DNA of 64,000 bases from Bradyrhizobium sp. CCBAU 53338 (GCF_015291665.1 NZ_CP030048.1:930001-994000), one strand, 5' to 3'. Positions 1-9,329 are shown, numbered from the stretch's first letter. Notes: generated by a model from the letters alone, not told the origin. Program-made: numbers and translations.

Positions 1-47
1 CTCGAAGGATGAACGGCCCCGCTGCAGCCGGGCCGTCGCCCTTCGAG
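1..47. repeat. Intergenic inverted repeat at window edge
   Basis: CTCGAA at 1-6 pairs with TTCGAG at 42-47, and CGGCCC at 14-19 pairs with GGGCCG at 30-35, giving an imperfect hairpin. It resembles the short dispersed palindromes between Bradyrhizobium genes. It lies downstream of the minus-strand gene that ends at 110 and could help terminate it, although no T-run follows. The element may continue beyond the window. Confidence 0.4.
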
Positions 48-109
48 GGCCGCTGAAGAAGCGGCCACTTCAGGGTGACGGCGCTACATTGATGCTGCGG
101 CTACAGGAC

Positions 110-931
110 TTACTGCGCCAGCGCCAAAATCCCTCCGGCGAAGGCGTGCCACGCCGCCGTCTCGCTGATCGGCCAGTTCAGCACCTTCACGGCCAGCAGC
201 GCGAGCGTGCCGGTGATGTAGACCGGATGCACACGGCCCTCGACGCGCCAGTCTCGCACCATGGCGACGACGAGCAGCAGCGAGGCGACCACCGCCGGGG
301 CGATCGTCACCGGCACTGGCGGCGGACCCGGCGGCCCGGGAGGTGCGAGGAAGGTCAGAAACCAGCGCGCGATTGCGGCGTCGAGGATCGAGACTGCGGC
401 GAGGAGCATCAAGCGCTTGTGGATCTCGGGCCTGCGCGTATTCATGATGGCGAGCACGAATATCACTGCGAAGAACGCGATCCCGCTCATCGGCACGATC
501 GAGAAGGCGATGCCGGCGTCCTTCTGCCCAAGCGCAGCGGAATGCTGCATCACATGCACGGAGGCGAGGAAGCCGAAGATCGTCATCGCGGTCGCAAGCG
601 AGACGCCGGCAATTCCGAGCGAACGGTGATTGACCACGCGGCCCGACGCCGCCAGCCAGGTCTGGAGCACAAAATAAAGTGTCCAGGTGAAGAACAAGAG
701 TCCGTGAAAATGAATCACCGGGCTCGCGGAAAATGTCCGGTGGACGAGCGGCACCCAATAGGTCGGCGCGAAGCCGAGGAAGGCGGTGGCTGCGCAGGCC
801 AGCGCCATGTGGAGGTAAAAATATCGTGCGGGCGACGCATCACGCGCGCGCACACGACGGTCGTCGATCAAGGTCGTCATCTGGAATGAGTCCGGGGAGG
901 GGCAGTTTGGTTCGATCGATGAGTCTGTCAT
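110..931 (-). CDS. Multi-pass membrane protein of unknown function
   Basis: 273 residues with about seven hydrophobic segments, starting near residue 38 (the LHMALACAATAFLGF stretch) and ending with one near the C-terminus. A proline-rich loop (PPGPPGPPPVP) lies near residue 200. HFHGLLFFTWT near residue 75 and EIHKRLM near residue 170 contain histidines at membrane edges, which could bind a cofactor; that is inference. It starts 32 bp after the antiporter gene upstream on the same strand, so the two are probably co-transcribed. The start at 931 has no well-spaced ribosome-binding site; a second Met at residue 18 (position 880) is an alternative. I do not recognise a named function. Confidence 0.7.
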   Translation of the reverse strand: MTDSSIEPNCPSPDSFQMTTLIDDRRVRARDASPARYFYLHMALACAATAFLGFAPTYWVPLVHRTFSASPVIHFHGLLFFTWTLYFVLQTWLAASGRVVNHRSLGIAGVSLATAMTIFGFLASVHVMQHSAALGQKDAGIAFSIVPMSGIAFFAVIFVLAIMNTRRPEIHKRLMLLAAVSILDAAIARWFLTFLAPPGPPGPPPVPVTIAPAVVASLLLVVAMVRDWRVEGRVHPVYITGTLALLAVKVLNWPISETAAWHAFAGGILALAQ

Positions 932-962
932 CTCCCAGATACGGCCCCTTCCCGCGCCGGGT

Positions 963-2540
963 TCATCCCCCCGCGCTCAATTCCGCCCGATCCAACTCCT
1001 CCTCCAACCGGTGAAACGCGTCGTCGCCGATGACTTCGGTGGTGCGGAGGTCGAAGATCGACTTGCGCGCAGCCTCGATGGCGCGGCGGCGCAGGGGATC
1101 GGCGGGGAGTTCGCCGTTGGCGATGCCGCCGTGTGGATCGTCGTCCGCCTGCATCAGGATGGCGCGGTATTCGAGCCGCAGGATCTCGGCCTCCTCCGAC
1201 GGATCGTCCTCGATCGCATCGAGCGCGGCGCGATAGGCGATGGCGCGGGCGCGCGCGACCTCGATGCCGACGGGATCGTCGTCCTTGAGGCCGAAGGCCA
1301 GGATCAGCGGCCGCAGCGTCAAGCCCTGGATGATCAGCGATCCCAGCACCACCGCGAAGGCGATGAAGACGATGAAGTCGCGATAGGGAAAATTCTCCGG
1401 CAACGCGAAGGCGGTGGCGAGCGTGACCAGGCCGCGCATGCCGCACCAGGAGATGATGAGGCCGCCCTTGGGCGAGGCAACCTGCTTCGGATCCTTCGGG
1501 TGATAGATCCCGCGGGCGATCAGCACGCGGAGCGTGGTGCGGTAGAACGTGATCCAGAGCAGCCTGACGAGAATGACGGTCGTCAGGATCCACGCCGCGG
1601 CCACGCAATATTCCCAGCGCACATCCGCGTCCAGCTTGGTCCAGATCGGCCGCATCTGCATGCCGATCAGCATGAAGGCGAGCACGTTGAGGACGAACAC
1701 CGTCGTTTCCCAAACCGCGTAGGACGGCACCCGCAGCCGTGCCGGCATGCGGGCCGGTGCCGTCTGCGCGATCGTGATGGCATAGACGACGATGGTGAGG
1801 ATACCGGAGAGGCCGAGATGCTCGGCGCCGATCCAGATCATGAAGGTGGTGGCGAATTGCACGATGATCGCGCTCGGCACCTCCGTGATCCGCTCCATGA
1901 TCGGCGGGACGATGCGGCCCGCAGCAAGGCCGGCCAGCACGCTGCCGACCAGGCCGAGCGCGATTGTCGGCGCGACCTCGCTCCATTTCAGGTGCTCCAT
2001 GACGACGGCGCCGACCGCGATCCGATAGATCAGCAGCGCGCTGGCGTCGTTGAGCAGGCTTTCACCTTCCAGCACCTTCACCATGCGGTGGGGCAGCTTG
2101 ACCTGGCTCAGGATCGCGACTGCGGCCGCGGCATCCGGCGGCGCCACGATGGCGCCGAGCGCGACCGCGGCGGCCCAGGGCATGTCAGGCATCAGCCGAT
2201 GTGCCACATAGGCGACGCCGATCGTGGTAAGGCCCACCGCGGCCACGACCAGGGTCGAGACCGGAACCCAGTTGTTGCGCAGGTCGCGCAAGGATGTGTC
2301 GAAGGCGGCGTCCAGCAGAACCGGTGCGACAAAAAGCGCCAATGCCAGATCGGGTTCGAGCGTCCATGTCGGGCTGTGGGGCACGAACGCAATCAGAGCG
2401 CCGCCGATGGCGAGAAAGGTCGGGTAGGGGACCTTGATCCGCCGTGCCAGCGCCGATAAGGCAACGGCGCCGAGCAGGAGCACGATGATCCATTCGAATG
2501 TCGACAAGACGATCCCCGAAACCGATGTGAGCGGCGCCAC
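963..2540 (-). CDS. Na+/H+ antiporter, CPA1/NhaP type
   Basis: 525 residues. The N-terminal ~410 residues form 11-13 membrane segments of the cation:proton antiporter family; the rest is a charged cytoplasmic tail. Family hallmarks are visible: PDAAAAVAILSQVKLP and LEGESLLNDASALLIYRIAVG (around residues 127-175), where the paired acidic and Asn residues form the ion site in CPA1 proteins, and SWCGMRGLVTLATAFALP near residue 365. It should exchange cytoplasmic Na+ or K+ for H+ at the inner membrane. The start is GTG. Regulation is not evident. The downstream membrane protein gene follows after 31 bp. Confidence 0.88.
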   Translation of the reverse strand: MAPLTSVSGIVLSTFEWIIVLLLGAVALSALARRIKVPYPTFLAIGGALIAFVPHSPTWTLEPDLALALFVAPVLLDAAFDTSLRDLRNNWVPVSTLVVAAVGLTTIGVAYVAHRLMPDMPWAAAVALGAIVAPPDAAAAVAILSQVKLPHRMVKVLEGESLLNDASALLIYRIAVGAVVMEHLKWSEVAPTIALGLVGSVLAGLAAGRIVPPIMERITEVPSAIIVQFATTFMIWIGAEHLGLSGILTIVVYAITIAQTAPARMPARLRVPSYAVWETTVFVLNVLAFMLIGMQMRPIWTKLDADVRWEYCVAAAWILTTVILVRLLWITFYRTTLRVLIARGIYHPKDPKQVASPKGGLIISWCGMRGLVTLATAFALPENFPYRDFIVFIAFAVVLGSLIIQGLTLRPLILAFGLKDDDPVGIEVARARAIAYRAALDAIEDDPSEEAEILRLEYRAILMQADDDPHGGIANGELPADPLRRRAIEAARKSIFDLRTTEVIGDDAFHRLEEELDRAELSAGG

Positions 2541-2610
2541 AGGCTAGCACCAATCCGGCCGTATGATGGATAGTGTAGCCAGAAAGCAAGACCTTCCGAC
2601 TGCAACGAGC

Positions 2611-3375
2611 ATGCGTTTTCAGAAACCCATTCGGATGTCAGGAGCCGTGGTGCTCGCAGCGCTCCTGTCCGGCCCGGCCGAGGCCGCGACAGGGGGCGAG
2701 CCGATGGCGACAGTGCAGGTCGACGTCGCTGCATGCCTCGCCGCAACGGCTGCCGACGACATGGACAAGGCGGGCCCGGCCTGCGCCGCCGTCATCGACA
2801 ACGAGAAGACCGCAAAGCCCGATCTGATCAAGGCACTGGTCGCGCGTGGGGCGCTGCTGGCGCGGCACGACCAGATCGACCGCGCCATCGCCGACGACAG
2901 CCGCGCGTTGCTGCTCGATCCCTCGCTGGCCGACGTGTTCAACGCGCGTGGCGAGCTCTGGCTGAAGAAGGGCGACAAGCCCAAGGCCGTGCAGGATTTC
3001 GGTGCGGCGTTGCGGATCGATCCGAACCACGAAAAGGCCAGGGCCAATCACAGGGCGATGGCACGCGAGCTCGAGCGGATCGGCGCGCAGATGGCGGTCG
3101 CCGGCAAGCCCAGCTTCAATTGCGCCGGTGCGCGCCGCCCCGTCGAGAAGGCGATCTGTGGAAACCGCGAGCTCGCCGACCTCGATCGTGAGGTCTATGC
3201 GGCCAATGCGCGCGTGATCCGCGAGGCCGGCAGCGAGGGCGAGGCGAAGAAGTTCCAGCGCGAGCAGGACGACTTCATCGCCCGCCGGAACGCAGGCTTC
3301 GGCCGAGCGGGGTATGATTTGAAGAAGGCGATGCAGGAGCGACTGCAGCGGCTGAACGGGGTGGACGGGTATTGA
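2611..3375 (+). CDS. Secreted TPR protein with C-terminal LprI-like domain
   Basis: 254 residues from the ATG at 2611, chosen because it places a signal peptide (hydrophobic VVLAALLSGPAEA) at the N-terminus; ATGs at 2563 and 2635 are alternatives. The middle carries TPR-like helices (IDRAIADDSRALLLDPSLADVFNARGE, then KPKAVQDFGAALRIDP). The C-terminal ~80 residues match the LprI/DUF1311-type domain, with paired cysteines (FNCAGARRPVEKAICGN) and a closing YDLKKAMQERLQRL. Such proteins are periplasmic; LprI in Mycobacterium inhibits lysozyme, but that role is not proven for these TPR fusions. It lies 118 bp before a larger paralogue with the same architecture. Confidence 0.75.
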   Translation: MRFQKPIRMSGAVVLAALLSGPAEAATGGEPMATVQVDVAACLAATAADDMDKAGPACAAVIDNEKTAKPDLIKALVARGALLARHDQIDRAIADDSRALLLDPSLADVFNARGELWLKKGDKPKAVQDFGAALRIDPNHEKARANHRAMARELERIGAQMAVAGKPSFNCAGARRPVEKAICGNRELADLDREVYAANARVIREAGSEGEAKKFQREQDDFIARRNAGFGRAGYDLKKAMQERLQRLNGVDGY

Positions 3376-3396
3376 GGTTCTAACCTCAAAAGAGGT

Positions 3397-3416
3397 CGTC
3401 ATGCCCGGCCATGACG
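3397..3416. repeat. Short hairpin between the two TPR genes
   Basis: CGTCATG (3397-3403) and CATGACG (3410-3416) form a perfect 7-bp stem around CCCGGC. A second small dyad, TGAGGTT/AACCTCA at 3373-3388, overlaps the stop codon of the preceding gene. Neither is followed by a T-run, so they are probably repeat-type hairpins or weak terminators. Confidence 0.35.
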
Positions 3417-3493
3417 GCGTGGGTAGCCCCAATTTGAACCCATTCTCCCCCCGCCGCGACAACGGGAAAACCTGATGTCACGGAGTTGTCGCC

Positions 3494-4879
3494 ATGTGCG
3501 GCTCGCGTTCTTCCGCGCAAGTGTTCCCGATCACAAATGGCCGGCTGCACACCTTCCTCCTCGGCGCCGCGATCAGTATTGCCCTCGCCGTCCCGGCATC
3601 TGCCGCCGCCGATTGCGTCATGGGCAGCAAGGCCGCACCAGCCGAAATCCTCTCGGCGTGCAGCGCCATCATCGACCAGACCTCGAACCCGATTTCCGAC
3701 CGCGTCGCGGCGCTGCTGGTGCGGGCCGATGCCAATGCGCGGACATCGGGCGGCCTCACGCAGGCACTGCGGGACATCGACCGCGCCATCGCGTTCGACG
3801 GCAGGAACGCCCGGGCCTGGCGCCTGCGCGGCGACCTGTTGCGCGAAGCGGGCGGTGATCTCAACCGCGCCACGTCCGATCTCGGCAAGGCGATCGAGCT
3901 CGACCCGCAGGACGCCGAAGCCTATGAGCTGCGCGGCGTCGCCTACACCAATCAGCGCCGGCTCGACCGCGCGATCGCAGACTACGACCAGGCGATCAAG
4001 CTGAGGCCGGATTATGCGCAGGCCTGGTCCGACCGCGGCGCGACCTATTACCTCAACGGCGACAACGACAAGGCGGTCGCCGATCTCAGCGAGGCGCTTC
4101 GGCTCGATCCGAACCGGGCGCGCAGCTACACCAACCGCGGTGCCGCCTACAAGAAGCTCGGCCAGCTCGACAAGTCGATCGCCGACGACAGCGAGGCGAT
4201 CAGGCTCGATCCGAAGGTGCCTGAGTATTACGACAATCGCGGGCTCTCCTATGCCGCGATGAAGGACTACGACAAGGCGATCTCCGATTACGACCAGGCG
4301 CTGCGGCTGGCGCCGAAACCGAACTTCTTCACCAACCGTGGTGATTCCTACCAGTTCAAGGGCGAGTTCGGCGCAGCGCTCGGCGATTACGAGGCCGCGC
4401 TGAAGCTCGATCCTGACTTCGCGAAGACCTACAACAACCGCGCCGTGCTCTATTCCAAGATGGGCGACCGCAAGAAGGCCCTCGCCGACTACGAGACCGC
4501 GCTGCGGCTCGATCCCGGCAATACCAACGCTGCGGACGGCCGCCGCACCATGATCGCGGAGATCGCGAAGTTCGGCGCCGCGCCTCCACAACCGCTGGCC
4601 GCAAATTCCGGCAACGGTCCGTCGTTCGATTGCGCCCATGCCAAGCGCGAGGTGGAGAAGGTGATCTGTGCCGATCCGCAACTGGGCGCGCTCGATCGCC
4701 AGCTCGCCGAGGCCTATGAGCGCGTGCTGAAATCGATGAACCGGCGCGCGGCCGCCGATCTGCGCAGATCCCAGCGCGATTTCCTCGCCACCCGCGACGC
4801 CAGCTTCCGCCGCCCCGGCTACGATCTGAAGAAGGTCATGCAGGACCGGCTGCAGCGGTTGAACGCGATGGAAGGGTAG
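3494..4879 (+). CDS. Secreted TPR-repeat protein with C-terminal LprI-like domain
   Basis: 461 residues. A signal peptide (TFLLGAAISIALAVPASAAA) occupies roughly residues 20-40. It is followed by about eight consecutive TPR units from residue ~90 to 350 with the recurring pattern AxxDYDQAIKLRPDYAQAWSDRG. A C-terminal LprI/DUF1311-like domain follows (FDCAHAKREVEKVICAD; YDLKKVMQDRLQRL). This is the same layout as the gene just upstream but with many more TPRs, so a local duplication with repeat expansion is likely. A periplasmic protein-protein interaction role is inferred from the TPRs and signal peptide. GTG at codon 10 is an alternative start that would shorten the n-region of the signal. 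Confidence 0.78.
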   Translation: MCGSRSSAQVFPITNGRLHTFLLGAAISIALAVPASAAADCVMGSKAAPAEILSACSAIIDQTSNPISDRVAALLVRADANARTSGGLTQALRDIDRAIAFDGRNARAWRLRGDLLREAGGDLNRATSDLGKAIELDPQDAEAYELRGVAYTNQRRLDRAIADYDQAIKLRPDYAQAWSDRGATYYLNGDNDKAVADLSEALRLDPNRARSYTNRGAAYKKLGQLDKSIADDSEAIRLDPKVPEYYDNRGLSYAAMKDYDKAISDYDQALRLAPKPNFFTNRGDSYQFKGEFGAALGDYEAALKLDPDFAKTYNNRAVLYSKMGDRKKALADYETALRLDPGNTNAADGRRTMIAEIAKFGAAPPQPLAANSGNGPSFDCAHAKREVEKVICADPQLGALDRQLAEAYERVLKSMNRRAAADLRRSQRDFLATRDASFRRPGYDLKKVMQDRLQRLNAMEG

Positions 4880-4886
4880 GCTCGCC

Positions 4887-4919
4887 TCTCCCTCTCCCGC
4901 AAGAACGGGGAGAGGGAGA
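4887..4919. repeat. CTCTCCC-type palindromic repeat
   Basis: TCTCCCTCTCCC at 4887-4898 pairs perfectly with GGGAGAGGGAGA at 4908-4919 around a short loop. It lies 8 bp after the upstream TPR gene. This CCCTCTCCC/GGGAGAGGG palindrome is widespread between genes in Bradyrhizobium. A transcript-end or mRNA-stabilising role is possible; the lack of a T-tract argues against a classical terminator. Confidence 0.5.
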
Positions 4920-5056
4920 AGGATAGAGCTTGAACCGCGGCCCGTTCCCGGGAAAATACCCCTCAAACAAGGCCGGCACTTGATCCCTGTCATGGCGGGA
5001 CTGACGTCCTGCCGTCAGGTCAAGGTCAGGCCAATAGAGGGAACGGGAGCGCGGGA

Positions 5057-6967
5057 ATGAACGTCCAGGGAAAGAGCAGATATCACGAGGTCCATGCGCG
5101 CTCGCTGGCCGATCCTGAAGGCTTCTGGGCCGAGGCGGCCAAAGAAATCGACTGGATCGAGCCGCCGAAAAAGATCTTCGACGCCACGCAGGGCGTCTAC
5201 GGCCGCTGGTTCGCCGGCGGGGTCGTCAACACCTGCTACAACGCGCTCGATCGTCACGTCGAACGCGGCCGCGCCGACCAGGTCGCGCTGATCCATGATT
5301 CGCCGCTGACGAACTCCGTCACCAAATTCACCTATGCCGAGATGCTGGCCGAGGTGCAGGCGCTCGCCGCCATCATGCAGGATTTTGGTGTCGCCAAGGG
5401 CGACCGCGTCATCCTCTACATGCCCATGGTGCCGGAGGCCGTGGTCGCGATGCTGGCCTGCGCGCGCATCGGCGCGGTGCACTCCGTGGTGTTTGGCGGC
5501 TTTGCCGCGAAAGAGCTTGCGACCCGCATCGACGATGCACAGCCGAAACTCATTCTTTCGGCAAGCTGCGGCATCGAGCCCGGCCGCATCGTGCAGTACA
5601 AGCCGCTGCTCGACGAGGCGATCAAGCTGGCATCCGCGAAGCCGAAGGCCTGCATCGTGCTGCAGCGTCCGCAGCTGACTTGCGATCTCACGCCGAAGCG
5701 CGACTATGACTGGGCGAGCCTGCGCCGCAAGGCGATGAACGAAGGCAAGAAGGCGCCTTGCGCGCCGGTCGCCGCCACCGACCCGCTCTACATTCTCTAC
5801 ACGTCGGGCACGACAGGCATTCCCAAGGGCGTCGTACGCGACAATGGCGGGCATCTCGTCGCCGTGAAATGGTCGATGTTCAACCTCTATGGCGTCAAGC
5901 CGGGCGAGGTCTGGTGGTGCGGCTCCGATATCGGCTGGGTGGTCGGCCACAGCTACATTGTCTATGGCCCGCTGCTGCATGGCGCGACCTCGATCATGTA
6001 TGAGGGCAAGCCGGTGGGTACGCCCGATGCCGGCGCGTTCTGGCGCGTCATCAGCGAGCACAAGGCGGTCGCCTTGTTCACCGCGCCGACCGCGTTCCGC
6101 GCCATCCGCAAAGAGGATCCGGAAGGCAAGTTCATCCGGCAATATGACCTGTCGAAGTTCCGCACGCTGTTCCTCGCCGGCGAGCGCGCCGATCCACCGA
6201 CGGTGGAATGGGCGGAGCAGCAGCTGAAGGTGCCTGTGATCGACCATTGGTGGCAGACCGAGACCGGCTGGTGCATCGCCGGCAATCCGGTCGGCCTCGG
6301 TCAGTTGCCGGTGAAGCACGGCTCGCCGACGGTGCCGATGCCGGGCTACCAGGTCGACGTCGTCGACGAAGCGGCCAAGCCTGTTGGTCCCAACACCATG
6401 GGCTCGATCGTGATCAAGCTGCCGATGCCGCCGGGCTGTCTGCCGACGCTATGGAACCAGGACGCTCGCTTCAAGGAGGCCTATCTCAGCGAATTCCCCG
6501 GCTACTACAAAACGTCGGATGCCGGCTACAAGGACGAAGACGGTTATGTCTTCGTCATGGGCCGCACCGACGACATCATCAATGTGGCCGGCCACAGGCT
6601 CTCCACCGGCGGCATGGAGGAGATCCTGGCTTCGCATCCCGACGTCGCCGAATGCGCCGTGCTCGGTGTCAAGGATGCGATCAAGGGTGAGGTACCCTGC
6701 GGATTCCTGGTGCTGAAAGCCGGCGTGAAGCGTGCGCCTGCCGAGATCGAGAAGGAGATCATCGCGCTGGTGCGCGACAAGCTCGGCCCGGTCGCCGCGT
6801 TCAAGCTCGCCATCACCGTCGGCCGCCTGCCGAAGACGCGCTCGGGCAAGATCCTGCGCGGCACCATCAAGAAGATCGCGGACGGCGAGGCCTGGACCAT
6901 GCCCGCCACGATCGAAGACCCCAAGGTGCTGGACGAGATCGGGGATGCGCTGAAGGGGAGGGTGTGA
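5057..6967 (+). CDS. prpE: Propionyl-CoA synthetase
   Basis: 636 residues, full length for PrpE-type acyl-CoA synthetases of the ANL superfamily. It activates propionate (and probably acetate) to the CoA thioester via an acyl-adenylate in the cytoplasm. The N-terminal ACAS-type segment (YHEVHARSLADPEGFWAEAA) is followed by the core, with the nucleotide-binding motif YTSGTTGIPKG at residues 248-258 and the WWQTETGW segment typical of the acetyl/propionyl group. The C-terminal lid ends in RSGKILRGTI, with the catalytic lysine at residue 598. PrpE is favoured over AcsA by its length and the early ATQGVYGRWFAGG block. It appears to be a single-gene unit; the small lipoprotein gene follows 65 bp later. 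Confidence 0.9.
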   Translation: MNVQGKSRYHEVHARSLADPEGFWAEAAKEIDWIEPPKKIFDATQGVYGRWFAGGVVNTCYNALDRHVERGRADQVALIHDSPLTNSVTKFTYAEMLAEVQALAAIMQDFGVAKGDRVILYMPMVPEAVVAMLACARIGAVHSVVFGGFAAKELATRIDDAQPKLILSASCGIEPGRIVQYKPLLDEAIKLASAKPKACIVLQRPQLTCDLTPKRDYDWASLRRKAMNEGKKAPCAPVAATDPLYILYTSGTTGIPKGVVRDNGGHLVAVKWSMFNLYGVKPGEVWWCGSDIGWVVGHSYIVYGPLLHGATSIMYEGKPVGTPDAGAFWRVISEHKAVALFTAPTAFRAIRKEDPEGKFIRQYDLSKFRTLFLAGERADPPTVEWAEQQLKVPVIDHWWQTETGWCIAGNPVGLGQLPVKHGSPTVPMPGYQVDVVDEAAKPVGPNTMGSIVIKLPMPPGCLPTLWNQDARFKEAYLSEFPGYYKTSDAGYKDEDGYVFVMGRTDDIINVAGHRLSTGGMEEILASHPDVAECAVLGVKDAIKGEVPCGFLVLKAGVKRAPAEIEKEIIALVRDKLGPVAAFKLAITVGRLPKTRSGKILRGTIKKIADGEAWTMPATIEDPKVLDEIGDALKGRV

Positions 6968-7032
6968 GGTGCGGGGACCTTACAATCTCCTCATTCCGCG
7001 CTAAACAGGGCCGGCCAACAGGGGACCCACTC

Positions 7033-7302
7033 ATGTCACTCGCCACCGCGCCGCGGCTGCTCATTGCCGTGGGGCTCGCCATCGCTCTTTCCGCGTGCTC
7101 GGCGCGTTACCAGACGCCGACGGCCATGGGCGGCGACGACGATGATGCGGTGTGCCAGAGCCGCGGCCTCGCGGTCGGCTCGCCCGAATATGTGGCCTGC
7201 CGCAAGGATCGTGACGTCCAGCGCAATGCGGCGATTTCCCGCGCCGATCGCCGTCAGCGCGATCTCGGCGAATACATGCTGAACCATCCAGAGCGTCCGT
7301 AA
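7033..7302 (+). CDS. Small putative lipoprotein
   Basis: 89 residues. The ATG at 7033 gives a clean lipoprotein signal: basic start, hydrophobic LLIAVGLAIALSA and lipobox LSAC with Cys about residue 21. The mature part is short and polar, with two further cysteines (AVCQSRGLAVGSPEYVACRKDRD) that could form a disulfide, then an Arg-rich tail. Likely anchored in the outer or inner membrane facing the periplasm. Similar short lipoproteins are common in Bradyrhizobium, but I cannot assign a function. A strong hairpin terminator follows 44 bp downstream. Confidence 0.7.
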   Translation: MSLATAPRLLIAVGLAIALSACSARYQTPTAMGGDDDDAVCQSRGLAVGSPEYVACRKDRDVQRNAAISRADRRQRDLGEYMLNHPERP

Positions 7303-7346
7303 GCGACGCTTCTTGCGCAATGACGAGATAGAGCTCGCCCCAAACA

Positions 7347-7375
7347 AAAACGCGGCGGGTTTCCCGCCGCGTTTT
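7347..7375. terminator. Bidirectional rho-independent terminator
   Basis: AAAACGCGGCGGG and CCCGCCGCGTTTT form a long GC-rich stem with a three-base loop and A/T tracts on both sides. It lies between the convergent lipoprotein gene (plus) and trcR (minus) and should serve both. Confidence 0.85.
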
Positions 7376-7399
7376 CGATGACGATACGAGAGGAGAGTC

Positions 7400-8095
7400 T
7401 TACTCTTCCTCTTCCTCGTGCTTCTTGCCGCCGAGGGTCTTGAGCTTGGCGAACACGGCGTCGACGTTGAGATCGTCGCTCGATTTCTCCGACGGCTCGT
7501 ACTCGTCCTTCTTGGTGGTCTCGGAGGCCGGCAGCAGGGTGGCGCCGCCGTAGTTCGCGTCGATCGGCTTTTCCTTGGCCGCGCGCGCCACTTCGAAATC
7601 GAGCTCGATCTGCGAGCAGAGGCCGAGGGTCACGGGATCGATCGGGGTCAGCTGCGAGGTGTTCCAGTGGGTGCGGTCGCGCACGCTTGCAATCGTGCTC
7701 TTGGTGGTGCCGACCAGGCGCATGACCTGGGCGTCCTTGAGCTCGGGATGGCTGCGCAGCAGCCAGAGGATGGCGCTCGGACGCTCGTGGCGGCGGGACA
7801 CCGGGGTGTAGCGCGGGCCCTTGCGCTTGGGCTGGGGCGGCAGCACGACCTTGCTCTCCTGGAGACGGAGCCGGTAGTCTTGGTTCTTCTCGCCCTTCTC
7901 GATCTCCTCGCGGGTCAGCTGGCCGTTGGAAATCGGGTCCATGCCCTTGATGCCCTGCGCGGCGTCGCCGTCGGCAATCGCGCGCACCTCGAGAGGGTGC
8001 ATCTTGGTGAAATCGGCGACCTGGTCGAAGGTCAGCGCGGTGTTGTCGAGCAGCCAGACGGCGGTCGCCTTGGGCATCAGAGGTGCGTTGCTCAT
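7400..8095 (-). CDS. trcR: Cell cycle transcriptional regulator TrcR (DUF1013)
   Basis: 231 residues from the ATG at 8095, chosen because AAGGAG sits 7 bp upstream and the protein then begins MSNAPLMPKATAVWLLDN, the conserved start of DUF1013 proteins. The family is found across Alphaproteobacteria and is known as TrcR, a cell-cycle-associated transcription regulator. The first ~170 residues are conserved (FDQVADFTKMHPLEVRAIAD; AILWLLRSHPELKDAQVMRLVGTTKSTI, which looks like a helix-turn-helix). The C-terminus is a variable acidic tail ending in a poly-Glu run. It is monocistronic, with a sigma70-like promoter candidate about 80 bp upstream and a shared terminator downstream. Confidence 0.85.
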   Translation of the reverse strand: MSNAPLMPKATAVWLLDNTALTFDQVADFTKMHPLEVRAIADGDAAQGIKGMDPISNGQLTREEIEKGEKNQDYRLRLQESKVVLPPQPKRKGPRYTPVSRRHERPSAILWLLRSHPELKDAQVMRLVGTTKSTIASVRDRTHWNTSQLTPIDPVTLGLCSQIELDFEVARAAKEKPIDANYGGATLLPASETTKKDEYEPSEKSSDDLNVDAVFAKLKTLGGKKHEEEEE

Positions 8096-8172
8096 GGCAA
8101 ATCTCCTTTGTGCTTCGCCCACCCCTCTGGAGGCGAAACCGGTGGTCATCAGCGATGACAGGGAATTCGCGC

Positions 8173-8202
8173 TATATAAGCCCGGAGGGGGTAGCCACGC
8201 AA
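8173..8202 (-). promoter_or_regulatory. Candidate sigma70-type promoter of trcR
   Basis: Read on the minus strand, TTGCGT (8197-8202) and TATATA (8173-8178) are separated by 18 bp and lie about 80 bp before the trcR start. On the plus strand a TTGACA at 8225-8230 may belong to the ispH promoter, but I see no well-spaced -10 for it. Motif-only evidence. Confidence 0.35.
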
Positions 8203-8360
8203 TGGTTCTGCTATAGATAGTGCCTTGACAGCGCCCGAAAGGGGGCCCAATTCCCTCTCAACTCGCTATAACGTCTCAGCAGACCGTTTTAGGCCCTTTT
8301 CCATCCATCGACCGTCCCCCGCCAGCAGGCGAACGGGTGATTCGGTCCCGAGATCGCTCA

Positions 8361-9329
8361 ATGTCAGCCAAACCAGACCTCAAGATCGTGCTTTGTTCTC
8401 CTCGCGGCTTCTGCGCCGGAGTGGTCCGGGCGATCGACACCGTGGAACGGGCGCTCGATAAGTACGGCGCCCCCGTCTATGTTCGCCACGAGATTGTGCA
8501 CAACAAATACGTCGTCGACGGGTTGAAAAAGAAGGGCGCGATCTTCGTCGAGGAGCTGGCTGAAATCCCGGAGAACACGACAGCCCCTGTGGTGTTCTCG
8601 GCCCATGGCGTGCCGAAGTCGGTTCCCGCCGACGCCCAGTCCCGCAATCTGTTCTCGCTGGATGCGACCTGCCCGCTGGTGACCAAGGTTCACCGCGAGG
8701 CCGCGATCCACTTCAAGCGTGGCCGCGAGATCTTCCTGATCGGCCACTCCCACCACCCCGAGGTGGTCGGCACGCTCGGCCAGCTTCCGACCGGCGCGGT
8801 CACCCTGATCGAGACCGCCGAGGACGCCAAGACCATCAATCCGAAGGATCCGAACAACCTGGCCTTCGTGACGCAGACGACGCTGTCGATCGACGACACC
8901 GCGGAGATCGTGGCGCTGCTCAAGGAGCGCTTCCCGAACATCAACGGGCCGCACAAGGAAGACATTTGCTACGCCACCACCAACCGCCAGCTCGCGGTGA
9001 AGAAGGTGGCGCCGGTGGTCGACGCGCTCATCGTCGTCGGTGCTCCCAATTCGTCGAACTCGCAGCGCCTGCGCGAGGTCGCCGAGCGCGAGGGCTGCAA
9101 CATCGCCGTGCTGGCGCAGCGCGCCGCCGACATCGACTGGACCAAGTTCGGCAACATCACCAGTCTCGGCATCACCGCCGGCGCATCCGCGCCCGAAGTG
9201 ATCGTCGAGGAGATCATGGACGCGTTCGCCGAGCGCTACACGCTGCATGTGGAAACGGTCTCGGCCGCGGAGGAGAACGAGTTCTTCCCGCTGCCGCGTC
9301 AGGTGCGTCCCGAAGCCGCCGCCGAGTAG
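8361..9329 (+). CDS. ispH: 4-hydroxy-3-methylbut-2-enyl diphosphate reductase
   Basis: 322 residues from the ATG at 8361. IspH is the last enzyme of the MEP isoprenoid pathway. It reduces HMBPP to IPP and DMAPP with a [4Fe-4S] cluster in the cytoplasm. The three cluster cysteines are visible: C18 in PRGFCAGV, C104 in DATCPLVTK and C203 in [10 protein letters not shown], together with the substrate-binding histidines VRHEIVHNK and [10 protein letters not shown] and the SSNSQRL signature. It heads an operon: thrB starts 6 bp after its stop and rnhA overlaps thrB. Confidence 0.97.
   Translation: MSAKPDLKIVLCSPRGFCAGVVRAIDTVERALDKYGAPVYVRHEIVHNKYVVDGLKKKGAIFVEELAEIPENTTAPVVFSAHGVPKSVPADAQSRNLFSLDATCPLVTKVHREAAIHFKRGREIFLIGHSHHPEVVGTLGQLPTGAVTLIETAEDAKTINPKDPNNLAFVTQTTLSIDDTAEIVALLKERFPNINGPHKEDICYATTNRQLAVKKVAPVVDALIVVGAPNSSNSQRLREVAEREGCNIAVLAQRAADIDWTKFGNITSLGITAGASAPEVIVEEIMDAFAERYTLHVETVSAAEENEFFPLPRQVRPEAAAE

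Noticed and set aside
5015..6319. 434-codon minus-strand frame
   Set aside because: Antisense shadow of prpE without any recognisable domain.
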